The notes beneath the pieces were generated by a model. That model had not been told where the DNA came from. It did no database searches and saw only the letters and a list, made by a program, of their open reading frames with translations. Below are positions 26,487 to 37,427 of a stretch of 64,000 nucleotides of DNA, piece by piece (position 1 is the first letter of the stretch; every line of letters starts with the position of its first letter). This DNA comes from Siphonodentalium dalli (taxonomy: Eukaryota > Mollusca > Scaphopoda > Gadilida > Siphonodentaliidae). Both the position numbers and the translations under genes were made by a program. The DNA lies in the NCBI GenBank assembly GCA_032622095.1, contig CP136066.1:174469164-174533163 (forward strand). The letters are read 5' to 3'.

Positions 26487-26840
26487 TCAAACCGGACGAT
26501 ATAACTCCGAACCGGACACCGAAAGAGGAACCTGATTGCATCGATTGTAGTCTGTGTTTATACAGCTTGTAAATATTAAAGAGAACACGTCTCCATTTTC
26601 ACCCAGAGACTTCGAATCGACCCATGTGTGACCGCCATCGTTGAGATGAACTTGTTCGGATCGATTCGGTTCGATTCGAATCAACCGCGGAAAACATCCA
26701 TGTTTAATGTAAATATCAACAAACACGTGCTTCCGGTCAGCGAAGAGGAACGATAACTCGTGATCCTCCGGTATTGCATCAGATCGTATTAAATTTGACT
26801 TTCCGTTAGTGGCTTTACGAAAAATATATAAATATATCAA
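26487..26840 (-). CDS. Protein-like open frame inside the Harbinger-like element, unknown
   Basis: A 117-codon open frame starting MIYLYIFRKATNGKSN. From residue about 15 it has balanced, globular composition (charged residues, HELSFLFADRKHVFVDIYIK, GGHTWVDSKSLGENGD), unlike the repeat shadows around it. It starts about 190 bp inside the element's right terminus. I do not recognise a family. It may be a transposon gene fragment, a captured host exon or chance. Confidence 0.3.
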   Translation of the reverse strand: MIYLYIFRKATNGKSNLIRSDAIPEDHELSFLFADRKHVFVDIYIKHGCFPRLIRIEPNRSEQVHLNDGGHTWVDSKSLGENGDVFSLIFTSCINTDYNRCNQVPLSVSGSELYRPV

Positions 26841-27210
26841 AGATATTATTTATCTCGCGAGTTGAATCAAATAAAAATGGAACCACGCGTACATAGTTTG
26901 GTTATCAGTGCGGTCGGTCGGTTTATAGATTGATTTTTTTTATTTAAAACCAATAAAATGAACTTGGGTCGGGGGATTTATAAGACGGTCGGTCGGGTTA
27001 CGGGAAACACGCATCATTTTTGTTTTGGCCTTATGTATTGTATAGAAACAAACACTGGGTTCATACAAGTGTGTTTTGTGGATAATATCACATTCACACT
27101 ATCATAATACTAAAATATTAGTATATTCGTATGGAAATTTTCATAGTTTGGTAACTTTTATTTATGAATTTTAACATACAGGCAGCAACCAAGGACATCC
27201 GTGCCTTTAA

Positions 27211-28624
27211 ATAATAGTTTTTTAATTTCAAAGTTTTTCTCTCTTCTGTTGATGAGACTACCGAATGTTGAATTTCACATCAGAGCCACACAGCCAGCCC
27301 ACATTGAAGTGTAACCGCATTCTTCTTGGTGATAATGGATTTACAGACTTTTATTATCTCTCACATCTACCTATTACGAAGGCATCGACTCCCTTAATTA
27401 ATGTTTTAATGACATTAACATTATGATCTAAGATTTACTTGTATATCGCTTTAAAAAAACTTATACCATAATTGGCTATGCTATTTTGTGTATTACACAT
27501 ATTTTGTAAATTTCACATTTACACCCTACTGTGGGTATACATTTCTACTGTGGGTGTAAATTTTCAAACGTCATTTCATGGGTTAAAACTATTATACCTA
27601 TAGTGGAACTACATCAAAGTTAGCAAAATAGTTCTTCTGTTGCATTGATCTTAAAAATTGGAAGTTGTTATGATATATGAGGAAAAATTGCTTGCATTTC
27701 AAATCAAACATAGCTTGCTAGTGTTAGATGAACTAGGAAAACATATGAATGGGAATATCAAGTGACTGATGGCTTAGAAACAAGCTGACGTCATGATGTA
27801 AAAGTATGCATCACTACGCGTGATGCACATTCCTTATAGCGTCATATTTGTGTCTCTGGTTGAGGATACATTTAAAAAGTAAACATCGGAGTAGTTTGAA
27901 TTCGCGGAACAAATAAAAAATAATTATGGCAAAAATAAAATACACCCATAGTAGCCAAAATGCTCGTGGTTAAAACAATAATTCCACTTGTGGTGAAAAT
28001 TTGGTACTCTCGGCTATTATGGGTGTATTCTATATATAGACTTTTCAGTTTTATGTGATATCATTACAAAAACAAAGGTGGAACTGTTTGTCAGTGTAAC
28101 CAGTTGTAACACTATTTTCCTTGTCATTTCTGTAATAGTTGATATTGAGTTATCCCTCCTGTATTAAATTGATGGAATAGCAATATCCATTATACATTTG
28201 TGTAGCTGAATGTAACTTTAATAGTTGAATTCATGTTGGTTCAAGCCTGTTTGGCATGCAAGACAGAGTTTCTGAACAACAAACACTACGCTACATTTTC
28301 CCATTGGACTTGTCTGATCTGGTGAAAAACTAGCAAAAGGAATACAGAGTGCATTTACCTTCTGCACTGTGTTAATCTATATCTCTGTTTAATCAATTTG
28401 CATCTGAGAAAAGGTACTTAACCATAACATAATTAATTCCATTTTACTCTGAAAGTCATAAGTTCCCATAAATATCTAAATGATATCTTTATATTCACTT
28501 CAAGAGTTTTAAAGCCCAGTGGAGTGTTTCAAATCGTGTTGAAAGTGAAACAAATCTTTACCAACAGACAGAAGCTGACATTTGAATTTATGGCAATCAT
28601 ATAAAATTATTAATCCTCATCATT
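27211..28624. other. Intergenic, no gene; scattered ACACCCATAGTAG words
   Basis: At 27530-27610 and 27940-28030 there are inversely related phrases (TACACCCTACTGTGGG, ATACACCCATAGTAGCC, GGCTATTATGGGTGTATTC) suggesting a decayed inverted-repeat element. No coding signal. Confidence 0.4.
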
Positions 28625-29890
28625 TTTGTCCCCCGAAAAAAAAAAATTCGGGGGACTATTAAAAATAGCCGGTGTCCGTGTGTCCGTGCGTCCGGAAATG
28701 GTTTCCGGATGATAACTTTAGTTTCGGTTATTAGATCAAAAGCAAATTTCATAGGTGAGTCTATCAGACCAAAATAAAGGTCAAGTTCGAATATGGGTTT
28801 GCTCTGCCCATTTTTTGCGAGAGTTGTGGCCCTTTTTTTGACTTAGAAAACCCATGAAAGTTGGTTTCCGGATGATAACTTTAGTAGCGTTAATCGGATT
28901 CAAACCAAATTTGGTATATTACTTTCTCCCAGCAAAACACAGGTCAATTTCGAACTTGGGTTCTGCCCGACTATTTTTGACAGAGTTATGCCCCTTTTTT
29001 CGACATAGAAAATTCTGTTTTTCTTCTGTTTTTTGGTTTCCGGATGATAACTTGATTTTGGATTGTTTATTTGCAAAACCCGTTTTTTTGTGGATTACTT
29101 ATATCAAAATACAGCTCAAGTTCGAATTTTTGCGAGAGTTATGGCCCTTTTTTTTTCTGCCGACCCGACATATAAAACCCCCAAAAGTTGGTGTCCGGAT
29201 GATAACTTTAGTAGAGTTAATCAGATTTAAACCAAACTTGGTATGTGTCTTTCTCCCAGTAAAACACAGGTCAAGTTCGAATTCGGGTTCCGCCCGCCAA
29301 TTTTCACCAGAGTTATGTCCCTTTTTGACTTTTTGCCAATTTGAGGTTTCCGGATGATAACTTTAGTAAATGTGTACTGAATGAAATTAAATTTGGTATA
29401 TGTAGGTTTACTAGCACATAAGACAGATCAAATTCGATTTCGTGTTTCACCATGCCAATTTTTATGCGCAAACAACGGTCGTATCAAGCCGATGCTTAGA
29501 GGCGGACATGAGGTCTACCGACCTTTTGTTCGACTTGTTTTACTTAGAAAATTTCTCACTTTTTCAGTTTCCGGATGATATCTCAAGTTTGGATCCTTTA
29601 ATTGCAAATACCGTTTTTATGGATCAGTCATATCACGATACAAATTTGAGTTTGAACCCATGATTTTTCTCAGAGTTATGGGCTTTTCGACTTTTTCTTC
29701 ATTTTGTGCCAATTTGAGGTTATATTTTGACTTTAAGAGTTTTTTTTAAGATTTGGTTATTTGTATGCATGTCAGTAATGAGACAATGCACAAGTGTCTT
29801 ATCCATATAGTATACTTCTAAAAAGCCTCCGCTCCAAATGTACTAGTAGCCACCGGTTCGGGGGACACTGTGGCCGAGCGGCCTTTTATC
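28625..29890 (+). repeat. GGTTTCCGGATGATAACTTTAGT repeat family, copy 2 (longest)
   Basis: Starts CCCCCGAAAAAA-ATTCGGGG and GTCCGTGTGTCCGTGCGTCC, then about six diverged units of 130-180 bp (GGATGATAACTTTAGT, CAAATTTGGTAT, CAGGTCAAGTTCGAA, CCGCCCATTTT, GAGAGTTATGGCCCTTT), and ends TTCGGGGGACACTGTGGCCG. Long plus-strand frames here are repeat shadows. Confidence 0.75.
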
Positions 29891-29926
29891 TTCCATAAAA
29901 TCGACTGCCCTGATTTATTTTCATTG

Positions 29927-29949
29927 CCCCCCCCCCCCCCCCCCCCCCC
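29927..29949 (+). repeat. Poly-C tract
   Basis: An unbroken run of about 23 C, a likely length-unstable site. Confidence 0.9.
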
Positions 29950-30374
29950 TCGAATTTTATTTAATGGGAACATATTAATTTCTTGCTATCACTATTGTGG
30001 TTTAAAATAACAAGTAAAAATCTTGTACACAGAAATCTGTCTGGAACCTGAAAAGAGAAAAAAATAGATATATCTGGATATATAAGCAAAACTGTCCTTT
30101 TGTCATTTATAACCAATCACTAACTGACAGTAATATATTGCTTTATAATACATATAATATATATTTTGCTTTTGTTTCAATAACATGACTGATCTCTGAT
30201 ATTCAAACTGGTGCTATCGTTTTAAGGAGCTCAATTGACTAGAATTTGAATTGGTATTTCCATGCTTCCATCTCAAAAGTTATAGAGTTGATAGTGATTC
30301 CAGTTATGACATAATTACATATGGAAATTTATAAATATTTATCTGATGGGTCCGCTTGAAACATGTTTCATTAT

Positions 30375-30440
30375 AGTGTCACTAAATTCACCCTCTGGGG
30401 ACCTCATTCTGCAAATGACAGACACACTACTTGCAAGCTT
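30375..30440. repeat. Solo right arm of the CCCAGAGGGTGAAT foldback family
   Basis: GTGTCACTAAATTCACCCTC then TGGGGACCTCATTCTGCAAA and TGACAGACACACTA, with no partner arm upstream. Matches the right arm of 18897-19047 closely. Confidence 0.75.
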
Positions 30441-30878
30441 GATAGTGTTTTATTATTTTATAATTTTATACTAATTTTTCAAAAGTATGATATGTGTTGT
30501 AATTTCAGAAATAAATTTTCAAAAGAAAACTTATAATGAGAAAGTATAATTTACTTCACCCAGCCGCCAGTTTTATGTTATGACTGTTTACTGATATACC
30601 TGCTTTGGATTCCAGACAAATGATTCATAAGTAACTTTTGATCTTGGGGTTTGCCTTGAAATGTCCATTCAAAATTGGTCACTTGACCTCCCTCCTAATA
30701 CACATGCTATCAAATTACTCCCATCAATTCCAAATATATTCAATGTATGTTTTTGTTGTTTAAGTTATTTGAGTTTAATGCATTTCATTGTTTGATATAC
30801 CATTTTATAAAACTATAAAAAAAAAAAATTTGTAGTAAACAAATATTGTTTTTTAAATCCATGGTTTGTGCAGATATA

Positions 30879-31091
30879 CAGTAATGCCCTAAGTAATCGA
30901 CTCTTTAACTACAGCAGAATTATGGGTAACTTTTCAGGATTTAGTCGTAAATATGGCTTGTTGCCATTCATCGGAAAGCTCTCCCCGAGAGCTTTCCGAT
31001 GAATAGCAACAAGCCATATTTCCGACTAAATCCTGAAAAGTTACCCATAATTCTGCTGTAGTTAAAGAGTCAATTACTTAGGGCATTACTG
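30879..31091. mobile_element. 213-bp TA-flanked hairpin element, copy 3
   Basis: CAGTAATGCCCTAAGTAATC to its complement; TA at 30877-30878 and 31092-31093. The arms are almost perfectly paired; loop region CTCTCCCCGAGAG. Confidence 0.88.
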
Positions 31092-31242
31092 TACTTGATT
31101 CCCATGTTTACATGTGTGCTTACTCTACTTCAGGGGAAGTGCATTGTGCTGCTCCAATATAAATCCATCCTGTGTCAATATTCAATCCAATGTTCAGACT
31201 GATAAGTTTTCCCAACTTTTGGTGAAAGGTCTTCCTTTTAAG

Positions 31243-31560
31243 GAATTCCCCATAGCCGAGGTGGTTAGGTCATAGATAAGATCGAGGTTGGCGCAGATTC
31301 AAACCTCGATATAGCCAAAAATTGGGACCGATTTTCAAGCTTGATCTGGGTTGAGGGACATCTCAATGTGTCATTCTGATCAACACATGGCCATTTCAAT
31401 AGGAAATGAAAATTTGTTCACACTCACTGAAGTAAGCACATTTGAAGAAATCAACACTCATACTCAGCTTTGCCTCCATGAATTATATTCTGACCACTCC
31501 CGTAGAGATCTTATTCCACCAGTTCAAAAACTGATGGGGGAAACATAATAAAAAAAATGC
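31243..31560 (+). mobile_element. tRNA-derived SINE
   Basis: The head has an A-box-like TAGCCGAGGTGG (31253-31264) and a B-box-like AGATTCAAACC (31295-31305), spaced about 30 bases as in a tRNA. The body GCTTGATCTGGGTTGAGGGA, CATCTCAATGTG and ACATGGCCATTTC recurs at 43640-43740, and the element ends in AATAAAAAAAATGC. The shared body resembles the conserved central domains of invertebrate tRNA-SINEs; I cannot assign the named family. Confidence 0.7.
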
Positions 31561-32901
31561 AGGTACATATAATATATTTCTTAGTTAATATCAGTTCCTT
31601 AATGCTGTATTCTGCCAACTCGAAATTGTAAGATCTAGGCCACTTTTATGCACCATTTTTGCTATGCTTTGCTTACAATCATGAAATTTTCCCCGGGTAC
31701 TCAATTAAATGTTCATTATGAAAATGCCTCCCAAAAGTCACCTAAATCATGCAATCTCGAGCTGGGGCTGTGAAATATGTCGCTAACAAACAGGTATTAA
31801 CTAAGAAATACATAACCTTGTATTATTGTTTTTTCATTGTTATAAAGTTCCCTGTCAGAACATCAAAAGGTTCCCAGGTTTTAACAGATGGAATATTATC
31901 TCCATGACACTACTGACGTAGCCAGGGACCTGTGATAATTCATGGCATGATCTAGAGTCAGCCATGCTTTCTGGGCTAAAAATGTAGATGTTTGAATAAA
32001 TCATAAAGCTGATGTATCTCTCCCTTTAACTTTCTGTATTGATCCATGAATATAAAATAATAATTTTTGAGCCAGAGAGACCAGTCAATAGCAGCTTTTA
32101 TCACTAGTCCCCCCCCCCCCCCACATTGAGTGAGACAGAAAATGTGGCTATTGTTTTGGAAATTTACACTATTTAGTTGTGATTTTTATATATTTTCCTT
32201 TCTATTTTTTTTATCTGTCTATGTTTTTAAAACAGTAGGTATAAACCAGATATTTATCTTGTGTTTGAGGAACCCTATTGCTAATGTGCCTTCTAAGCAA
32301 GTTCATAGATTTATTTTACTGTTTTTGTGAGTGGTCACCAGACGATTACTCCAAATTATGCAATCGATTACTTTGATTATGATTACCACAACCCTGGAGT
32401 GGTGCTGGGGAAAAGAGGTATCCATATATCAATTCAACTTCCTGAGAACAATATATTGAGAAATTGGTATAAAAACAAGGATATAAATGCATGCGTTGAA
32501 ATCAGAACAGGTGATTTTAAGAGCTGCTACAATTGGCTTAATTATACCCCCCCAAATTTGTCCGGAGTTTTTCTCAGTCATTCTGTAATCATTTTCTGTG
32601 AAACTTGGCACAGATATCAACCACAATGGGAACATGTGCACCTGACATTTTTTAGTCAGTCAGACATATTTTCGCCTTCTTGTCTTAGAATATTTTCAAT
32701 CATCGACACATTTTGTCCGGAGTTTTTCTCAGTTGTTTATGAATCACTATGGGAACCAGTGCACCTGCGACATTAATGTTGTCAGACTTATTTTGGCGGG
32801 AGTTATTGGCCTTGTTGACTTCTTGAATATGACTTCGGTGAAGATGATGTTTAGTTAATAATTGTGCACCTGTAATGGGAATCTGTTCTTTTATTATTAA
32901 C
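31561..32901. other. Intergenic; a diverged direct repeat, no gene
   Basis: TTTGTCCGGAGTTTTTCTCA occurs at 32557 and 32713, each followed by related text (AATGGGAACATGTGCACCTG / TATGGGAACCAGTGCACCTG). The 149-codon frame at 32327-32776 is a by-product of this repeat. The rest is featureless. Confidence 0.5.
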
Positions 32902-33539
32902 TTAAAGGCCCACTTAATTTTCGAACCCCCAGATTACTTTATATAAAATATATGCCATATTATATACCATGAACCCCCAGATCACTTAATATAAAATATA
33001 TGCCATATTATATACCATTTGAAAAGAGGAAGCTCCAAAACATTATATTATCAACTTATCCCGTGTAATAAACTGTGGACATGTTGTTTTTGTTGAGGTG
33101 ACATGCGTTTTGTCATCAAGATTGAAGTAAAAATCAGTAATTATTTTCAATACAGGGGGAATAACTCTATATATTAAAGATAGAGTTCTTCCCCTTTCAT
33201 TGAAAAAGTTTGCATTCTGGGTTCCAGATTGGGGGAAGTCTTCAGCAGTTTTCTATATCTCTGTGGGCATCTTCTGAGACACAGATGTTTCAAATAGTGA
33301 TGAATTATAGTATTTTAATCATATTTTATGGAGATTGTTATTAAAACCGTATATCAAGTCACTATAACAAAAATAATCAGAGACTCGAAAAACAACCAAA
33401 AAAAACATGTCCGCAGTTTATTACACCGGATAAGTTGATAATACAATGTTTTGGAGCTTCCTCTTTCAAATGGTATATAATTATGGCACATATTTTATAT
33501 AATGTGATTTGGGGGTTAAAAAATTAAGTGAACCTTTAA
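32902..33539. mobile_element. TTAA-flanked inverted-repeat element, AGGCCCACTTAATTTT termini
   Basis: TTAA at 32902 and 33536; ends AGGCCCACTTAATTTT and AAATTAAGTGAACCT. Longer inverse matches follow: AAGAGGAAGCTCCAAAACAT, ATCAACTTATCCCGTGTAAT and AACTGTGGACATGTT on the left recur inverted on the right. A direct duplication of about 60 bp (ATATAAAATATATGCCATAT) is in the left arm. Confidence 0.75.
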
Positions 33540-34132
33540 TTGTGTAGCACAAGGTTTTAAAGCGTATAAAGTAAAATTTTATGAAACTCGTTTGATAAAT
33601 ATAACTCGTTTTATAAAATCTTATATCCCAACATAATTCGTTGAAGATCCTCTATATATTCACTCATATTCCACCGACACATAATCATTTCATGTGTCAT
33701 TTCTACACAATTTTGTTTAAAACAAATAAAACAAAATGTAACAAATATCGTGTAGAATTTATACACATTTGTCCTAAGAGGGTAAATAAATATCCGCGGG
33801 AACGCTCGACTTTTGCCGATGAGCCGAACAACCGGGTGACTTCACAGAAAAACACCAGCCTGCGTATATATTGTCTCGTTATCCGCCTGCATTCAGTGCA
33901 TTGGTATTTGGTAACAATATCGGGTTTATCAAGATCCATATAATTCACACCGCTGAAACAGTGGAAGGGGATTTCCCGTGCCTGTTCTATGTGTGCGTGG
34001 GCAGAATTATACTTTTGTGATAAACCTAACAGCTTCATGCATGGCAATACATTGTATTACGTTTTGAGATGTACGACTATATTCATGGAGTTATCGCGCT
34101 TGACACATGTTTGAAGTTATTGTACCAAATCT

Positions 34133-34134
<2 letters not shown>

Positions 34135-34221
<87 letters not shown>
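34135..34221 (+). repeat. (GA)n microsatellite
   Basis: About 43 GA units with a single interruption (GCGA). Long open frames on either strand here are artefacts. Confidence 0.95.
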
Positions 34222-34224
<3 letters not shown>

Positions 34225-34589
34225 TATTGACAAAGAGCAACTCCAACAAAATATGCACAAATAATAGTGAAGATAATAAAGTTCATTCAGATTAATAGAG
34301 AAAAAAAACAACAAAATCTATGCTAACCCATCTGGGATAACTATTCACCAGATGGGCTGAGTGCTCCTTGTCTGGAGAGGGCATATCCATGAATTGGCTG
34401 TCTTACTGCCCATCCCAATTAGTCATTAAAATAACACTCTGCTCTATCTGGAAGCAATTACGTATATACACGTGGTGGCAGTGGTCACACCAGCGTAACA
34501 ATGGGACTTAACTCTGCCTTTTAATTTGGGTCACCATTTCGACACCTGCATTATAGCATATTACTCACTTCTAAATTCTGATGGCCAAC

Positions 34590-34590
34590 G

Positions 34591-34618
<28 letters not shown>
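34590..34618 (+). repeat. (AT)n microsatellite
   Basis: About 14 uninterrupted AT units. Confidence 0.95.
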
Positions 34619-34623
<5 letters not shown>

Positions 34624-36135
34624 TATGCAGTCATAGCCGGACCATTAACAAAGAAATCAGATATGGCGATTAGTCAACAAGCTTGTTTGTAGTTGTTGGC
34701 TAAGCTGTGGTTTATCAGTCATCGAGATAGGGAATCGCGCCAGGATTACGTCTTATCTCAATATAGAGGCTGTGTCACCCACACAAGTTATCAGTATAGT
34801 TTCTCTATATATGTACAGCAAACAGATCTAGATACTAGTTGCTAAACACATAGCCGCCACTTCGATTACATATCGGTTTTCCGGACTACATATATACAGA
34901 GAGCATTTTATTTTGTCTCATTTGCCGTGCGGCTCTGATACTAATACAAATATGAATGTTCGTATCTAGGCACATGAAATGTTTTACACAATGTTTTAAT
35001 CTCATGATATATCATAATGCCTCATATAAGGCAATGAATAATAAAGTATAGTCACACATATTTCAGATATAATTATATAACTCTCTGCATGCATGAGATC
35101 GAATACATATGCTTCACGCAGGGAGTAGTCAACTGGACAATGGGTCAGACTGTTGAAATAGTGGCCAGAGCACAGATTAAGCTGGGATTATGTTATTCAT
35201 CTGTGAACTATCCAAGTGGTTCTGACTGATGGCAATTTCAGTTAAACAAATTTGATCGAAAGCGAGTAAATATTCAACTAAATAGTGGTTGAAATATTAA
35301 CCAGACCAATTTAACCCTATTTTTGTTCTGAAATTCCAACTAATGTTGTGTCAGGCATGAAACTCGTTGAAAATTTTGACCAAAGAATTCAGAATAAAAA
35401 TTTATTCTCCAATCGCAGGCCGTGTCCGGTATGCCAGAGTATATAGATACATATACAAGATGTTTATTGCAATACACTTCAATGGGCAGTTGAATACACA
35501 ATACATACATTTATAATCGGGCATTTGAAAAAAACAAACCAATAGATTATAAACCGTATATACATGCAGAATGGTGGTGTGGGACAGTCTGGTTGGGGTG
35601 GAGTGTGTTTATGTGACTAACATCGGGTGACAATCGTGTTGATCATATTAAATTTTGCCTCGCGTAGTTTGCAGTCTGGACCTTAGTGTATATATCGTGC
35701 AATGTATATTGGATTGGGGGGATCGGGGTGAGACACCCCAATCCTCTGTCGCCATGTCCCTGATTCGAATCGTAAAATGTTTCAACACAATTCGGTATAA
35801 CAGTGGAATGTTGCAATGTGTAATGTACAAAATAAAAATAGGAACAACCTCCCGGCTAAAATTTGCAGGTCCATACCTATATGTATACAGGCACATTATA
35901 CGATCTGATAGAATTACTAATGGAAACGAGTGGATAAAATCGACATGATATGACCGCAAGGCATTATTTACAAGTACCTTGCTCGTTGATATCGATCTAA
36001 TGTCAATTATATCTGACAAATTGTTCAAAAATTTAAATCGATGTACCATATATAAGTATTGAGCGATGAAGCAAATAACTGCGAATAATCGGTCACATTT
36101 ATAATATATATGAACTATATGAACTATATTGAACT
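34619..36135. other. Intergenic, no gene seen
   Basis: Unique AT-rich sequence. At 35310-35390 there is a short relic of the CCAACTAATGTT / GTTGAAAATTTTGACCAAAG text found inside the hAT-like element at 21302. Confidence 0.5.
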
Positions 36136-36740
36136 GTTTACATATTTCACAGTCAGGCCGCGAACTGCGAGGAAGAACCCCCTCGCTATGAATTTCTTAA
36201 ATAAAAATAAAAGGCCACTTGGCCATGCAGAGTCCCCCGACACGGTGGATTCATTTGGGGCGGAGGCTTTATATAAATATTTATGGAATAAATACGTGTG
36301 CATTGTCTTATAATTAACTGAGCTGCATATACAAATAACCAAATCTGAAAAAGAAAAACCCAAGTTGAAATATAACCTCAAATTGGCACAATATCAACAC
36401 AATTCTATGGTGGGTGACATCTATCATCTTTGCCAAGTTTAAAAAAAAAATGACTTGAAAATGACGGAATACGTACATGCAGGCTCGGACAAAAGATGCG
36501 TCACAGGATGTACGATTCTATGTCGAAAATACAACAGCTCCCCTCAAAATGAGCCTGACCGAACTCAAAATTGCAGGTGCGCAGGTTTCCATGTTGGTTG
36601 ATATATGTTCCAAGTTTTAAACAGATTACCATAAAATGACAGAATACAGGCTCGGACAAAGTTCCGGACGGACGGCTCGACGCACGCATGCATGACGAGG
36701 GTCAATATAATATAGTCCTCCGACAGAATGTCAGGGGACA
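36136..36740 (-). repeat. GTCCGTCC / TTCCGG repeat family, reversed copy
   Basis: Reading in reverse it matches the end of the copy at 28625: AAAAGGCCACTTGGCC, GTCCCCCGACACGG and GGGCGGAGGCTTTATA, followed by GACAATGCACA-type text. The GACGGACGG word is at 36665. Confidence 0.6.
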
Positions 36741-37157
36741 AAATCCGACAAATACAGAATTATTTACTCAAATTCTGTGTACGTGTCTACGTGATGGTAG
36801 TGCCCAGACCAGCATTAACAGGGGACTGAACTCTGCCTTGCAGTTTGATGCGATCTATCTCCTAGTCTTTTCGATATCCCAACGATAATGGTTCAGACTA
36901 TATATATACTACCTTATCTTTTTATTATTCATATGTTGGTTTACAGTTCTAGCTCACGATGCAAATAATCCCATCTTTTAATAAAAATCTGGTTGTTATA
37001 GCTGATCAAGGAAAAGACATTTAGACGATGCGGACCCCCCCCCCCCTTCGAGTTTCTAACTGCACCTACCCAGGACTGGACTATAAAACCGATTCTCCAA
37101 CTGGAAAACCAGCATAACAATACCATCAAGCGCCAAATACTATCCTCGACTGCATGG

Positions 37158-37398
37158 TTGACCCTTTCTATACTAAATGGATTCTCCCATCAGTTATAAC
37201 AGTATATATTGCATATAGGAATGGTCTATTATTCATCTGGCGGGGTTTTCATGAAAAATAAGAAGACCGCCTGCAGAAGTGCAGATGGGAAATGTCCAGA
37301 TAATAAGTTCAACCAACAACGTTTATTTAACTTATTATCTGAACATCTCCTTATATGGATAACAACTCATCAATGAGTATTGGTATAGAAAAGGTTAA
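37158..37398 (+). mobile_element. TTAA-type MITE, ACTAAATGGATTCTC family
   Basis: Left end TTGACCCTTTCTATACTAAA (TTAA mutated to TTGA), right end AGTATTGGTATAGAAAAGG with TTAA at 37395. Inside, AATAAGTTCAACCAACAACG pairs with its downstream partner. Confidence 0.75.
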
Positions 37399-37427
37399 CT
37401 CACATTATCTAACTGTTGGAGAGAATT

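Larger units (their letters stand above)
23646..27030. mobile_element. Harbinger-like non-autonomous element, GGCCAAAAC termini, TTA duplication
   Basis: Left GGCCAAAACAAAATGAATGC then GTGTTTCCCGTAAC; right end is the complement of GGCCAAAACAAAAATGATGC and GTGTTTCCCGTAAC, followed by CCGACCGACCG. TTA flanks both sides (23643-23645, 27031-27033), which suits PIF/Harbinger. The 3.4 kb inside holds minisatellites, a hAT insertion and one protein-like frame, but no recognisable transposase. Confidence 0.65.
23243..27210. mobile_element. Outer TTAA element (GGATGG termini) containing a nest of insertions
   Basis: The left end TTAAAGATACGGATGG (23243) and right end CCATCC-like ACATCCGTGCCTTTAA (to 27210) match the terminal sequence of the AGGCACGGGCGGCG family (48091, 59009, 61916), and the left 180 bp follow that family's arm (GGCCATAAACAGAAAGAATA). 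The interior has been split by later insertions. That both ends belong to one element is inference. Confidence 0.5.

Noticed and set aside
28854-29663. 167-codon and shorter frames with repeated FPDDN and FKPNLV phrases
   Set aside because: Direct translation of the GGTTTCCGGATGATAACTT tandem units; no independent coding signal.
31243-31320. A functional tRNA gene
   Set aside because: It has A- and B-box-like words but no complete cloverleaf or acceptor stem that pairs; it is the head of a SINE.
32327-32776. 149-codon plus frame
   Set aside because: Contains two translated copies of the TTTGTCCGGAGTTTTTCTCA repeat and low-quality composition; no domain.
34107-34314. Arg-Glu and Ser-Leu repeat proteins
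   Set aside because: Translation of the (GA)n microsatellite on either strand.
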